Assembly (NCBI RefSeq): GCF_027942865.1
Contig: NC_134507.1
Location: 5,536,026-5,600,025 of the forward strand
Reading direction: 5' to 3'
Length of the DNA stretch: 64,000 nt
DNA from: Odontesthes bonariensis
Lineage: Eukaryota > Chordata > Actinopteri > Atheriniformes > Atherinopsidae
Positions 22,715 to 34,213 of the stretch are shown here, one piece after another. The notes beneath the pieces were generated by a model. The model ran no database searches and was not told the origin of the DNA. It saw only the letters and a list, made by a program, of their open reading frames with translations. How positions within the stretch are numbered: the first letter of the stretch is position 1; each line of letters starts with the position of its first letter. The position numbers were made by a program, and so were the translations under genes.

Positions 22715-24152
22715 CAAAGGTTGGCTTAGTCTTTTGACGTTTGACTGCACTCTCCCTTCTTGGATTTGGGAAAGGAGATTTTGAAGAGAGGTACACCGTC
22801 TGCTGTCTGGGCCTGTGGTCGGTTCGCATTTTCATTAAAGTGGATCGCCGCCAAGTACAGTCTGAAAGTACAAGAAACAATGTGTAAACAGTGTTTCTCA
22901 CAGAATTTTCATTTGTCATGGTGGTGGGGGTTAGCTGGTAGAGACACATGCATCATCATGGGAGAGCATATGAAAAGTTCTTTTCCAAAATGCTATAGAA
23001 GCTGTTCTCATTACTTTTTTTTTAAATCTGATTTCAAGCATCAGGAAAGTGATATCAGCTGAGATAGCATTTGAAACATTTAAATGCTGCTTTTAATGGT
23101 AGTAACAAATAAAACAATATTTTTTAAAGTAGGTATAAAACATTTTGGAAAAAGCTTTTCATATATTGTGAAGTTTCATAGGAACTATGATCTGAAAACC
23201 CCCTAAAAGTATACGTTTTTTGGTAAATCAAATATAAATTACATTCACAAGACAATCTTTTCAGGGGACCTGGTCTAGGTGTTTTGTGCCTTATAGTGCT
23301 GGAGAAACCCGGCTCAATTATGACATTTCAGACAAAAACTTTCAACAACTACAAGGTAAAACATCTCACCTGCAAAGCATTCCAGTATAGAGAAAGACAA
23401 CATTCTTCGGTGTGGCTGCAGTCCTAGTGACAATGGGCTCAGTCTGGCAGGCAGCATCCCTGGTCCGGGATGTCTGGACGTGAGCACTTGATGTGCTGGC
23501 CAGTGAAGAGTGAACCTGATGCAGACAGAGAGCACACATCTCATGGTTCGAAAGCCGAGCATTACACTCGTGATAAACTGACGTGTCACGACAGATTTGA
23601 AATCAAAATTGTGTTCGAATTGACAGATACATAATGGTGTATGTTCGAGGGTAGTCAGCAAACGTTTGTTAAACATCCCTATCCTTCACCCAGCCACAAC
23701 ACCCGATCGCGTATCACACACGAAAGACGCAGAAACGACTCGACGTTAAAAAAAAAAAAAGTCACCAAACCGTAACAAATGCTTTCAAAATATAAAGTCA
23801 CCAATCTAAAGAAAGGCTTACAAAATATGAATTGTTATCGTCGGGCGTCATTTTCCGTGTAACAGACGTATCTAGCCGCAGAACATAACTAGACTTGCTT
23901 ACCTAAGTATTCATGCTGTATGTAGTCCCCTACACGTAAGCGCAGTGTAGGTTTCATGGATAAATACCTCCACAGCTAATGTTGGCTAGTTAGCTGTCAC
24001 CCATAAAGTAGCTAGCGGCTACAAATAATTATGACTTACTTGATCGGTGTGGGTAGCTGATGGACCGGCAAGGCTTGGCACTGATCCAGGCTTCAACTTC
24101 AGGTGTAGGGCAAAACCTGCCCTGTACTGTCCCAAGTTGTGAAAGCATTCCT
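22715..24152 (-). pseudogene. THAP-type transposase remnant of the Kolobok-like element
   Basis: Three - strand exons join in one frame: 24152-24040, 23515-23370 and 22861-22715. The first encodes the C-terminal half of a THAP-like domain and a typical linker (ECFHNLGQYRAGFALHLKLK, PGSVPSLAGPSA). The second has SRTRDAACQTEP and the third LYLAAIHFNENANRPQA with KISFPKSKKGE. The N-terminal C-x(n)-C part of THAP and a catalytic core were not found. Assignment rests on remembered family motifs. Confidence 0.55.
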
Positions 24153-24319
24153 CTGAAATGTGTCACGCGCACACTGACGCTCTTTGGAACATGCATGGGC
24201 ACCCGTCCCTCTAAATGAAATTAAGCCATTCCGTTTTCAAAGGGACAGAGGATGGAAGCGGAAACATATTCTTGTCTTCATCTTCACATCCTGGCACAGT
24301 ACATTTCGCATGGTAAAGT

Positions 24320-24858
24320 CCAAGGGCGAAACCATAGTGTAGATATTGGGGGGGTCCAAATTAGAACTGTAGACCATATTCCAGCGGGGGGTCTGGGGGT
24401 CCTCCCCCAGAAGATTTTTTATTTCTTAGATGCAATTTCCTGCATTCTAGTGCATTTTAGGGTGACCTGTACAAATCCTAAACCCATGAAATAAATACTT
24501 TATAGAGCAGTTGATTTAGATGGGCGGGCGCGGCAGCTGTGGGAACTGTGGTGCTTGGAGTGACAACCGGGATAGCCAACGAATTCGTTCAAACGAATCC
24601 GCAACTTGACATTCTGGGCTAAACCAAGTTCACAACGGGGGAAGGGGCTCGCAATGTTTTTTCCCTTGATTGTTTGGTTGATTCGTTCTCGTTTCCCACA
24701 TTGAAAGTAAATCTGGAACAGCAAGGGACTGATCTAGGAAAGAAGGAGGACTTTTGTATGTCACATACTAGACAAAATATTGGAGGGGACAGATTGGTAC
24801 TTTCCCAACATTGGGGGGGACGTGTCCCCCTCAATGTCTATGGTGGTTACGCCCCTGG
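24320..24858. mobile_element. MITE with CCA(A/G)GGGCG ends nested in the Kolobok-like element
   Basis: The left end CCAAGGGCGAAACCATAGT and the right end, inverted, CCAGGGGCGTAACCACCATA match each other. TAAAGT is repeated directly at both borders (24314-24319 and 24859-24864). G-runs lie next to both ends. No coding region was identified. It interrupts the larger element and is therefore younger. Confidence 0.7.
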
Positions 24859-25882
24859 TAAAGTCGTTTGGAGGCCATTGCTGTATCTTCTGTGACTGTC
24901 TTCAGTCGTGGCGGGTCTCGGTCTACTCCACATGAGTTGGGCGGGTAAGATACAGGTAGTTTACCAGCAGAGGGTGGAGACAGAGGGCGTGGCGGAGAGA
25001 GGGGGTGGGAAATTTTGATGAGCTCTATCCTGGCATGACGTCATGCCAGGAGCCTTGAGTCAACGAGACACTTGGAGGCGCTCTGTTCAAAACACGGAGG
25101 AAATGCTGTACTGCTCTGTGAATACATTTCGCAATTTCTACTCACTGGGGTGACTTAAGGAGGCTAGAGAAACTCATTTTAAGGCTCAAAAACCTCTGAA
25201 AGTGAAATTTTCATGCCATGGGACCTTTAAAAGATACACCTAGTACCTTTGAGCCTAACTGATTAATTGCACCGTAATTAAGTTGGAAAGCAGTTGTGTT
25301 TTTTTTAATTCTTAGTAGCTGGACATGCTGTTTCATGCATCCAGCTTTGATGCTAAGTTTAGCCAAGTTAACCTAGCTTTAGCTCTTTTATAGTCAACAA
25401 TTGCCTGACTTTATGATAGTCCTAGAAATGTCTTTTCTCTTTTCTACCTTGTGTAATGAGCAGTGTTGGGTAAGTTACTTTAAAAATGTAATCCGTTACA
25501 GTTACAAGTTACCTTGTTTAAAATGTAATTGTAATGTAACTTTTTGGATTACTTAAAAAAAGTAATGTAACTAATTACTTTTGGATTACTTTTGGATTAC
25601 TTTTACCTATTTATGGTAGCCTATTATCTGTATGATTCCATCTGTATTTATCACATTTATTTATACCATGCTATTTTTCTTTTCATTGTACTGCCATAAC
25701 TACATTATACATTCTCTGCACATACATGCATTTCCCTAGGTAATTGATCTATTCTGCACATATCTATAGGGCTCGGGCACACGCGTTGCATTCTGGGATA
25801 TGGTCGCCATATTGGAGGCACAATCTCGTAAACAAACCCTGAGGCAAGACGGAGATCAAGGACCAAACAGTGAGAGAAAAGC

Positions 25883-26113
25883 ATGTTAAAATCGAAGAAA
25901 GGATGTGGGATATACCGGGATACATTACAGAAGGAAGCCAGAGATCGGTACATACAGAAGATTGGCGTTATAAACGGACTGGACCCTTATGAAATACCGA
26001 GCAAGGAATGGATTGTCGACGAAGATTTACTGCCTAAGTTCACCCTTTCGGACATAATTGCGTATATAGTATGTGGTGTCAGTGCTTATACTTTGCAACA
26101 GTTTCAATTATAA
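25883..26113 (+). pseudogene. N-terminal fragment of a repeat-borne protein (VINGLDPYEIP type)
   Basis: A 76-residue ORF carries GVINGLDPYEIPSKEW and FTLSDIIAYIVCGVSAYT. I recall these motifs from the N-terminus of fish repeat-associated proteins with a SWIM zinc finger and YqaJ-type nuclease. Here the frame stops shortly after SAYTLQQFQL, and neither domain follows. The identification is from memory and uncertain; truncation is clear if it is right. Confidence 0.4.
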
Positions 26114-26579
26114 TGACACTTTACACTTTTGTCATGTTACTCTACTTGTAAATAAATAATGAAACACACACACTTGGCTGTATCTCAAAGCATATTTATT
26201 TCAGACGACTTCAACTGTGCACAACACTCCTGCTCATGGTGGTCAGAGTACAACATACAGACACAATCTTGTCAAAGAATGTTTTGTCTTCACCTTTGCA
26301 TGGCAGAACTATGTTGATAGGTACTTTTGCTGATAAAAAGGTGTATTGTTTCTGACAGTTCCAATCGCCCTTTCCATGTGAATTTGGAGATGGGCAATTT
26401 TCCTTGTATTTTCCACATTAAATTAAGATTAAGATCAGATTTATTGTCATGTATACATGCATACACACGAAATTTGTCCTCCGCTTTTAACCCATTAAGA
26501 CATCCCTTGCTTCCAACTGACAGTGTCCTCTTGTGAAGGCGGGGATCTTTACCTCAGCACACAAAAGTCTGTAACTTAC

Positions 26580-26820
26580 CAGAATGAAAATGCAGAGAAC
26601 ACACTCTCATCGACACCGGGATTGAGTGGAAAGTTATGCTTGGTCGTCTTACAGCAGCGATCCATGCTAGTCGACGACGCTTTGTTATCTCGGACACTTG
26701 GTCTCCGTGGGTGCGCCTCCAAGCAGGAAACCGGTAAAAAGATAAACCATTTACGATCCCCCCCCCATTCCTGTCACGACTTACGCTATTGCACCCCACG
26801 ACACAGCAACGTGCGACCAT
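26580..26820 (-). CDS. THAP zinc-finger exon of the nested element
   Basis: From ATG at 26820-26818 the frame reads MVARCCVVGCNS, then GLSFYRFPAW, LAWIAAVRRPS and MRVCSLHFHSG, ending in phase 1 at a GTAAGT donor. This gives the THAP layout: C-x(n)-C at the start, an F-P after a hydrophobic patch, a central W and C-x-x-H-F. THAP domains are DNA-binding modules shared by P-type and other transposases and host THAP proteins. No following exon was found within the element, so the gene is probably truncated. Confidence 0.75.
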
Positions 26821-28000
26821 AGTGGCAAAGACAATAAGTAAAATAGATAAACCAACGAAGAAAGTTCCGAGACCAGGCGGGAGTACGTCTGAGCGCAGTG
26901 GAAAACAATGTAAACAAAACAGTTCTGAGCCTCCAGTATGGCCGCCGCTCACGTAGTGACGTCACGTGCCCGAGCCCTATTAACCATCTTTCCTTACACT
27001 AGCTGTAAATAACTGCATTTTATCTCTAAATACTGCATGCTATACAATCTGCACGCGTTACACTTGATAAGATGCCAAACTGCATTTCATTAATACATGT
27101 GCAATGACAATGAAGTGCTCTACTTTAGTAATAAATAAGCAAAGTAAGACTTTTACATCACATTTTATTTTTCTTTGCACACACTTGCTTGTGTGTGTGC
27201 GCCAGTACTTCCGGTGAAAACTTCCAGGTGATTTGACAGCTAGCTCGTCAGGTTAGGGCCAGTGGCCGTAAACAAAGGTTAACTTATAGCCGAGAAGAAA
27301 GATAATAATATAACGTAGCTAAAAAGACTAGCTTTCTTCAGTAGCCTAATGCTTACCGATTTAGCAAGCCTAGCAGCCTCGTTGCTAATGCTAGCCGCCG
27401 TAACGTTACCAACCATGCCCGACGTCAAGGAGTTGGCTGAGCAGGGGCAAGATTATGGGGCTGGCAGAGTTAACTTCATAATGGGTGAGTGCAGGTTTCA
27501 TTCACTTGTTTTCATTCTTTCACAGGATTGATTCACTTCATTGGTTTATCCGATTGCTGGCCGCCGAGCCATTATGTGTCTGGGTTTGTGTAGGTTACTG
27601 ATCATGGTTGTTAGCAGTCGATAGTCAGGTTGTGTGTGTGAGTGTGTATTTTTTTCTATGGGTGCGTGCCATTGACTGTATGAGCGGTCTGTGCTCGTTT
27701 TTTTATTTTTATTTAATTAGATTGGAGATACTAATTAATACTGAGGGGGGGCTGGTCCCGGGGAAAATTGCCAGGGCCGATTTTTTTCCCCAGTCCGACC
27801 CTGCCGCTCTGTACTTCTGTCACTGCAACCTCGCACAAATTGTAATCCTGTTAAGTAACCCCCATTCTCACTGAATGTAACTGTAATCTGAGTACATCTT
27901 TTTTGCTTGTACTGTAACGGATTACAGTTACTTTTATTTTGTATCCTTTTACCGTAACGCCGTTACATGTAATCCGTTACTCCCCAACCCTGGTAATGAG

Positions 28001-29400
28001 AACATAAACCTGCTCATTATCACTGGCTATCAGTATATATCAGTATCGTAGCGGCTTTCAGGGATTTATTACTGTATGTCATACACAATACACAGGGCTG
28101 ATCAATGATGTGACTCACTGTAAAGGTGGCAAGATCTGAAATATGACTTTAGATGATAGAAGTGGCCATAGCAAAACTAGTATAAATATTTACATTTTTT
28201 TTCTAATCTCATGTTCATGCTTTATAAATATAATGTAAAATAATGCAGTGGCAAGCAGCATTCACTGACTGAATTAAAATGTCAGTGTAGTAACTGGGCT
28301 GCACGGTGCTTTTTTTCTGTCTTGTTGACGACTCATAGCACTTTATGATATAAGGCATTGACCCACATATGTATGCATATGGGGCAACACAAGGTTCTGT
28401 GCTCCCTCTCATGAGGCAGGGACACATCAAAAAGTGAAAATTAAACCACATCAAAGCTAACAACTGGGCCACAGCCACCCCAGTGACATGCATATACTGC
28501 TCGCTTAAAGTGCTTAAAAGTTCATATAGATTAAACCCAGGGTGCTGTGCACTGTGCAGTCATGCAAAAATTGTGGAGTAACTGAGGAAAAAGTGCACAA
28601 CGTTTGGGGAACATTACAATCAATGTAACGGTGATGTAGCTTTGATCCCACCCGACCTTTCTCACCCAAATAGCTTCTTAATTACTCTCAGATTTACTAA
28701 CATGTAAGTCATGAAAGTGACTCACGTATGCCTCTCTCTGAGGCTGAATTTTTACAAAACTGACGGACCACGTGACTACATGGATTAGTCAATAAGTTAA
28801 TTTCACCTATGACATCTGAATGAATGCATTTCTTGAGAGAAGTTGACATTTCATATTATATAATATTATCTGCAAGTGGAAGACAGTCAGTTTGGTAAGA
28901 CTACCCCGGAAAATTCATATCCATAGATGCCAGGATCGAAGTTTCCTAGCAGAACATCCCGTGTTTTTCACTTACCCCTTCAGCAAATTTAAATTTTTAA
29001 TTCCATTCTTGATCAAGCATCTACAAGATGAACTAAATTAATCCACAGAGACCCCAACCCAAAACCTACAGGACCTGCAGGACATTCAACTAAGATCCAG
29101 AGGCCAGCCACTGTTTCTACAGCACAAAAGGGGTCTTCGTATCAGACAAGCTGTGTTAATGTTGTGTCTATTCTATTTGCTTGTTTTTCCTTTTTGTTTA
29201 CATATCTTGGGATGAATAAAGTACTTATCTATCTATCTATCTAGATGTCTCTTGAACTCTGGTAGTGGGAGTCATCCACATGTATTTTATGGACATCTTT
29301 TAGAAAGAAAGAAGCATTAGATGAGTGCAATCTTACTCAAAGAATCTAAGTCCCTCTGTCCCGGATGAACAAATGAATGAAAGTTATTTTTGTTGCCCTT
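28001..29400. other. Intergenic, no gene seen
   Basis: Low-information A/T-rich DNA with a short (CTAT)n run near 29226-29244. No domain-bearing ORF. Confidence 0.4.
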
Positions 29401-29558
29401 TGTCTTGGTACAGTGAAGAGGACAAATGAAGGCCTTAGGGACTGGAACTTTTATTGTGCATGAGCTGATACATAACCAGGGGAATATGGGTGTTCCCCTT
29501 CCCAGAGGTTTAAGATGTCAGGGCAGTACGTGGTACGGTGTGGTGGACCTTTGTCACA

Positions 29559-29690
29559 AGTGGGGTGGAGGAATCAAGAAAGCAGAAGAAGGTCCTCGAG
29601 GACCAGGAGAAGGAAAGAGATCCGGACGTACCGAGTCTGCGCTTTCCTGGCTTGACAGACAAACAGGTGCACAAGAAGAGGAAATATGAA
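29559..29690 (+). other. Possible orphan coding exon, Lys/Glu-rich
   Basis: One frame reads EESRKQKKVLEDQEKERDPD and then VPSLRFPGLTDKQVHKKRKY, ending at GAA followed by the strong donor GTGAGTAA. It is more GC-rich than its surroundings and has charged, nucleolar-like composition. I do not recognise the family and found no adjoining exon. The acceptor side is poor. It could be a real exon, a captured exon in a repeat, or chance. Confidence 0.3.
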
Positions 29691-30966
29691 GTGAGTAAAA
29701 ATATCTGCTTCTCTTTTCTTTTAACTACTCCATGTTGTATTACATGTGGCAACAGGCTGTTCTAACTTCTTTAATATACTGACCTTTTTCCATGAAGTTG
29801 TCAGTAATACTGATGTAATCCTGATCCTGAAAGGTTTTTTTTTTGTAAAATTAAGTGTATATGATATATAAATATAAGAAATATATATTTTCTACGCTTT
29901 TTTCCCTGTTTCATGATCAGTTTCCATACGAAAAGATGTAATAATATTGATTCAAAGAGAGGTGGTTTCATTAATAACTGTTTATCTGTTGTTACTTCAA
30001 ATTATTAGGTTATGCACAAATGACCTTTATCCACTTAAGAGTGGTTAAATGACTTCTCTTGGGATTTCACCAATATCCTGATGGACATATATGTGTTTGC
30101 TTTTCAAGTTATATTGAATTCACCCATAGCTGCCACAGTGCAGGCCTGGCCAACATGGCAGCAGGATATTTAGGTAGGATTACATTTGTCATTAAATGGT
30201 TAAAAGAAAACCAAAACGACTGAGGCTGGTAACAAGAAACAAGATATGATAAAAGGCAAAAAAAAAAAGGAGAAAAAACTTATACATACATAACATCAGA
30301 TACATTGCTTATAATATAGCAGCAGATAGTAGTATAGTATATGATATGAAATTATAGACTTGGTGCTTGCCCGAGTATAGCCCTTAAAATCAGGTCACTT
30401 AAAGACCACTTGAATGAGTCAAACGTGGACGTTCTAATTTCTGGAAACCACAGATACATAACTCTTAGGCTAAATTAGAATAAGTTGTCTTGGTGCCTCT
30501 ACCTCCACCGAAATAGTCATACAATGTTAAATTTGTTTCAAAATAAATGACTTTCACGCTCACATGCTATCACACATTAAAATAAGTCAACAGAAATAGT
30601 CACAAAATGACTGTGACAACACAGCCTATTTAAATGGGAGAGGGGTTGGGGGATGGAGCCACACAAACATCTGCTAAGCTGAACGAGTTTCAACACGGTC
30701 CCAACAACTGATGTTTAAGGGGACTTTACTTCAAAATGCCCTTTAATGATTCAATAGTTGTTTCCATTTTCAATCTATGTTTTTTCGCAGGTATTTTACA
30801 TATTACAAACTACTCGGCAAAGGTTACGGTCAGGTGAGGTTAAGTTAGGAAAACATTAAGTATCCTCATGCTATCCTACTGAAATACATTACTTTGACGG
30901 TGGTGCTGGGTGGCGTAAATGAATAAACAACTTTATTTAATTGACCCAGCTGTCATCGGGCAAGAG

Positions 30967-31615
30967 CAGGGCCGGCCCAAGCCTTTATGGGGCCTTAAGC
31001 AGAATTTCATTTGGGGCCCCCCTACCATCACCTCAGCTCCAGATGCCTCATTATTCCATAGGCTACACTGATATGTGTGTAACGGACCCACAATCATTAG
31101 CATTATTTGTAATCATCTTACATTATACAGGTCTCATTGTTGTTTTTAACCTTAAAGGGATAGCAAACTCATGAATATGGTTTAATTAACTTCTACATAA
31201 AGAGTGATGTATAAGTATGGCTCATTAATTTAACTATTTGAAAGTAACATCAGCAGGCTGGAGACTGCATTTATAGTAAACACGTTAAATAAGTTTAATT
31301 TCTTTCAGATGTGCAATGGTGAGCAAAATGTTCAAAATCCAAATCCAAAATAGAATCAAATTACATTCACAGTATCTTACAGAAAAATAAAGTTGTAATC
31401 AAAATTAAATATGGTGGCAGCAGCCGACAGGAGGCATAAATTAACCTAGTATTAGTATTTTGTTAATACAATTTCGTTTAAATTATTCAATGTTATTTTA
31501 ATTTCATGTATATATTTACTTTTTTATCACAACGTCTCGGTGCTCTCTGGTGCCCCCTGGTGGCGTGGGGGCCCTAAGCGACCGCGTAGTTGGCATATGC
31601 CTTGGGCCGGCTCTG
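30967..31615. mobile_element. hAT-type MITE with CAGGGCCGGCCC ends
   Basis: The ends CAGGGCCGGCCCAAGCCTT and, inverted, CAGAGCCGGCCCAAGGCAT match, and GGGGCC motifs lie inside both. The flanking 8 bp are similar but not identical (GGCAAGAG and GGCATAAG). This fits an old hAT duplication with two changes. No coding region. Confidence 0.7.
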
Positions 31616-34213
31616 GGCATAAGGGTACACACTGGACAGCTTCCAAACCAAAGCAAAAGCTGAAAACGGCCAGAAACTAAACACAACACAAACAGAATAC
31701 CCTAACAGCAGAATTTAATCAAGAGAGCTGAAATCTAAAACAGAATACAAAAAGAATAAAGCTCAAACAAAAAAAAACGGAACTCAAGTAGAAGTGAACC
31801 AAAACACAGAGCAGAAACTAAACGCAAAGAATAACTAAACCAGAGCATTGGACAAAAGCCAAAGTAATGATGAAACATGGATGAATAAAGTTAACACAAC
31901 ATGTGAAGCCAAGACAGAAAGTTAAAATAATAAGATAACCCCAAAACCCCAAGAATATAGCAAAAACTCATGAACCCAAAGTACAAAACCTTGGAATAGG
32001 AAAGGCTAACTTGTCCCTTTCTAAAGATTATTTCATATCTACCATCTGTCGTATCTAGAGCTCCCTGTCACGTAGCTTCTCATTTGGTTGATCCATGTTC
32101 AAGGTTGAAATTCAACTTCAATCCATCAGAGGATACGCGTCAGACTGTTTCATGCTTCAGTGCCCGTGAAAGCACAATTTGTCATTTTGTTTTTGCAGGA
32201 TGAAATAAACAAGATGCTATCTGTTAACGAGTGACGTTGTGCTATAACCACTGTAGCTCACAACGTCAGTCTAATACTGTTTTTAGCTGTATTTACCTGT
32301 GAAAGGCTCCATACACAATAGATAGGCTACACACTTCAGAAGTGTTGTGTGATAGAATAGCTAAACATTGAAATAATTGAACAGTAAAAAAGGATAGTCG
32401 CATTTAAAAGATATTGTTTTTTTTTTTAGATTTCATACCTAAATGTGACAGACATTTCTTCATGTTTGAAACACCGTCTCAGGGCTGTAAGTCGGTGGAA
32501 AACCACATCTACAACTTCAAGCATAATAATAATAATAATAGTAATAATTCAATTCGGTAGTGAAAATATGGTCACACTAGCATAAATCATGACCGTCAAT
32601 TTTGTTAGGGGGGGGCACGATGACAAAAAAATAAATAAAGCTATAAACTTTGCAGATATATATGCTTTTTTAAAATCACCACCTGCATTTATTCTACCAA
32701 TACAAGACACAAACAGAGATAATAAATCGTGGCCTTTTTTCTGGCCAGTTTTCTTTGGATGGACAGGGCATTTCTCAGGGGGACAGTGCCCCCTCACAGC
32801 TCCCCCATAGCCACGCCCCTGAGCGAAAGACTAGATGACAGCAGTAGTACTGTTCACCGTCCAATAGCTGCAGCCCCTCGGGGAGGTTTGATTTGATTTA
32901 CAGTAGGTGTTCCTGCATTTATGTAACTGGAGTCTTGGCACTCACTGTCTATCCAGAGCCTTTCTCCTGAGAAACAGACAATAACCCCACAAAGCCTGGA
33001 GGGAGGATTAGCATATGGATGGGAAACCCAATCAGATCAAAGGGGAGATTGTTGTCATTATTCTCATAATTCAGTTTAATCTCTACCGTGAGTCATTTCC
33101 CATAAAAACACTAAACAAGCAGACATCCTTCAGGGAAACATGTCTTAATACAGAGCCCCCTGGTGTTGCTAATAAACAGCAGTTCACAACAGCTTGGATA
33201 TATTCAGCAATGACTGATAATAATTTTTTGGAACGATGCCTCTGATAACTGAAACTCTGTCCCAATTTGCAGTTATTTTCATTTTTATCCTCTCTGTGCT
33301 GTGAACTGTGCGATCTTCACTGCATACAAAAACATTTGCAAAACCTGACACCTGCGTGTTATTTATTTCAATTTCCGATCTCCTCTTTTAGTAAATAATC
33401 CACTCAGAACTGGAAATCTTGTTATCCTGAAGTGAAATGCCACAAACCTTGGTCTGATGTGGACAATTGGATTATTTCGGCACGCTGTACCACTGTTTGT
33501 TGCAGCAACTGTAGTTAGCAGAGCATGTGTGGAAAAAAAATTCTGATAAGATACTAAACAACAACTTTGCTTCATGGACATTATGATTAGAAAAGCATTA
33601 TTACATTATGAAAAAAGATGACGAGAAACCCCAGGGACACCTTAACCTTTATCTCTATCCTGTATGTTGTGAATATTTATGCAAAGAAAATGTCTTACAG
33701 GAAGTTGAACAGATTTTCTTCAGCTTCTGTCATACTGTCTGTGAATGATGCGACTCAATCAAAAGCCAGTGTTTATTGGATGTCAGAAAAGCGGTGTAGC
33801 CTTATTCCTCCTTAGAAATAAAATCAAACTACAATCGAGAAGATTATTGGTAACATTTGGCCACTTTATCTGGTAGGATTCACATTGCGTTGGAATGTTA
33901 CACCAATCATTACAACAGACACCCAACCATGGTTGGGGATTAAAGCAGACTGGGGACCCACTTTGCAGTTAGGTCAAATCAAAGTCTTTCAGACTTCATG
34001 CTCCTTAATCCTCTGAGCTCAGACCATTTCATCTTCTTGTGGTTATCAGCTGAATTTTGATAAACTGTTACTGCCACCACAAGGTTAATGCAGCTTTGCA
34101 TTAGCTGCTTTCTTCTTGCTTTCTGTGAGCCCGTAGATTGCTCACAATATTTGTGTGTCAATATATTACCCTAAATAATGATGGCCACTTTCTTTTATTT
34201 TTTGTGCTCGCAG
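31616..34213. other. Region upstream of the EGF/NIDO gene
   Basis: No exon could be assigned. The missing start-codon exon of the EGF/NIDO gene should lie here or further left. At 32587-32820 a G-run-bearing fragment ends in AGCCACGCCCCTG, resembling the MITE at 24320-24858. Otherwise A/T-rich DNA. Confidence 0.4.

Larger units (their letters stand above)
20674..25226. mobile_element. 4.55-kb Kolobok-like DNA transposon, internally decayed
   Basis: TTAA lies on both sides (20670-20673 and 25227-25230). Inverted ends read AGAGCCCATGGCATG and, from the right, AGGTCCCATGGCATG. It contains a + strand P2X7-tail-like gene remnant near the left end and a - strand THAP-transposase remnant toward the right. 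A younger MITE is nested at 24320-24858. TTAA duplications plus a THAP-type transposase fit the Kolobok superfamily. Both coding regions lack expected middle or N-terminal exons, so the copy is unlikely to be autonomous. Confidence 0.75.
25769..26977. mobile_element. 1.2-kb element nested in the hAT element, with THAP exon
   Basis: The ends read GGGCTCGGGCAC on the left and GTGCCCGAGCCC on the right, with TA on both sides. The next subterminal stretches (GCCATATTGGAGGC and GCCTCCAGTATGGC) are also inverted copies. Two ORFs point at each other: + 25883-26113 near the left end and a - strand THAP exon near the right end. The spacing suggests an internally deleted copy of a longer two-gene element. 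The superfamily is not assigned. Confidence 0.65.
25461..27992. mobile_element. hAT element, 2.5 kb, with nested insertion
   Basis: The left end CAGTGTTGGGTAAGTTACTT and the right end, inverted, CAGGGTTGGGGAGTAACGGA flank the element. The 8-bp GTAATGAG is identical on both sides (25453-25460 and 27993-28000). Subterminal GTAATCCGTTAC-type motifs are repeated at both ends, as binding sites often are in hAT elements. No hAT transposase was recognised. A 5'-UTR-like, ATG-containing stretch at about 27340-27490 (MPDVKELAEQGQDYGAG) has no known match. Confidence 0.8.

Noticed and set aside
24500..24834. - strand ORFs within 24500-24834 as a gene
   Set aside because: They lie wholly inside the nested MITE and have no domain or splice support.
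34181..34213. ATGATGG at 34180 as the start codon of the EGF/NIDO gene
   Set aside because: It is in a different frame from the leader [14 protein letters not shown] and would meet a stop after splicing to 34740. The in-frame upstream codons hit TGA at 34179-34181, so the start is in another exon.
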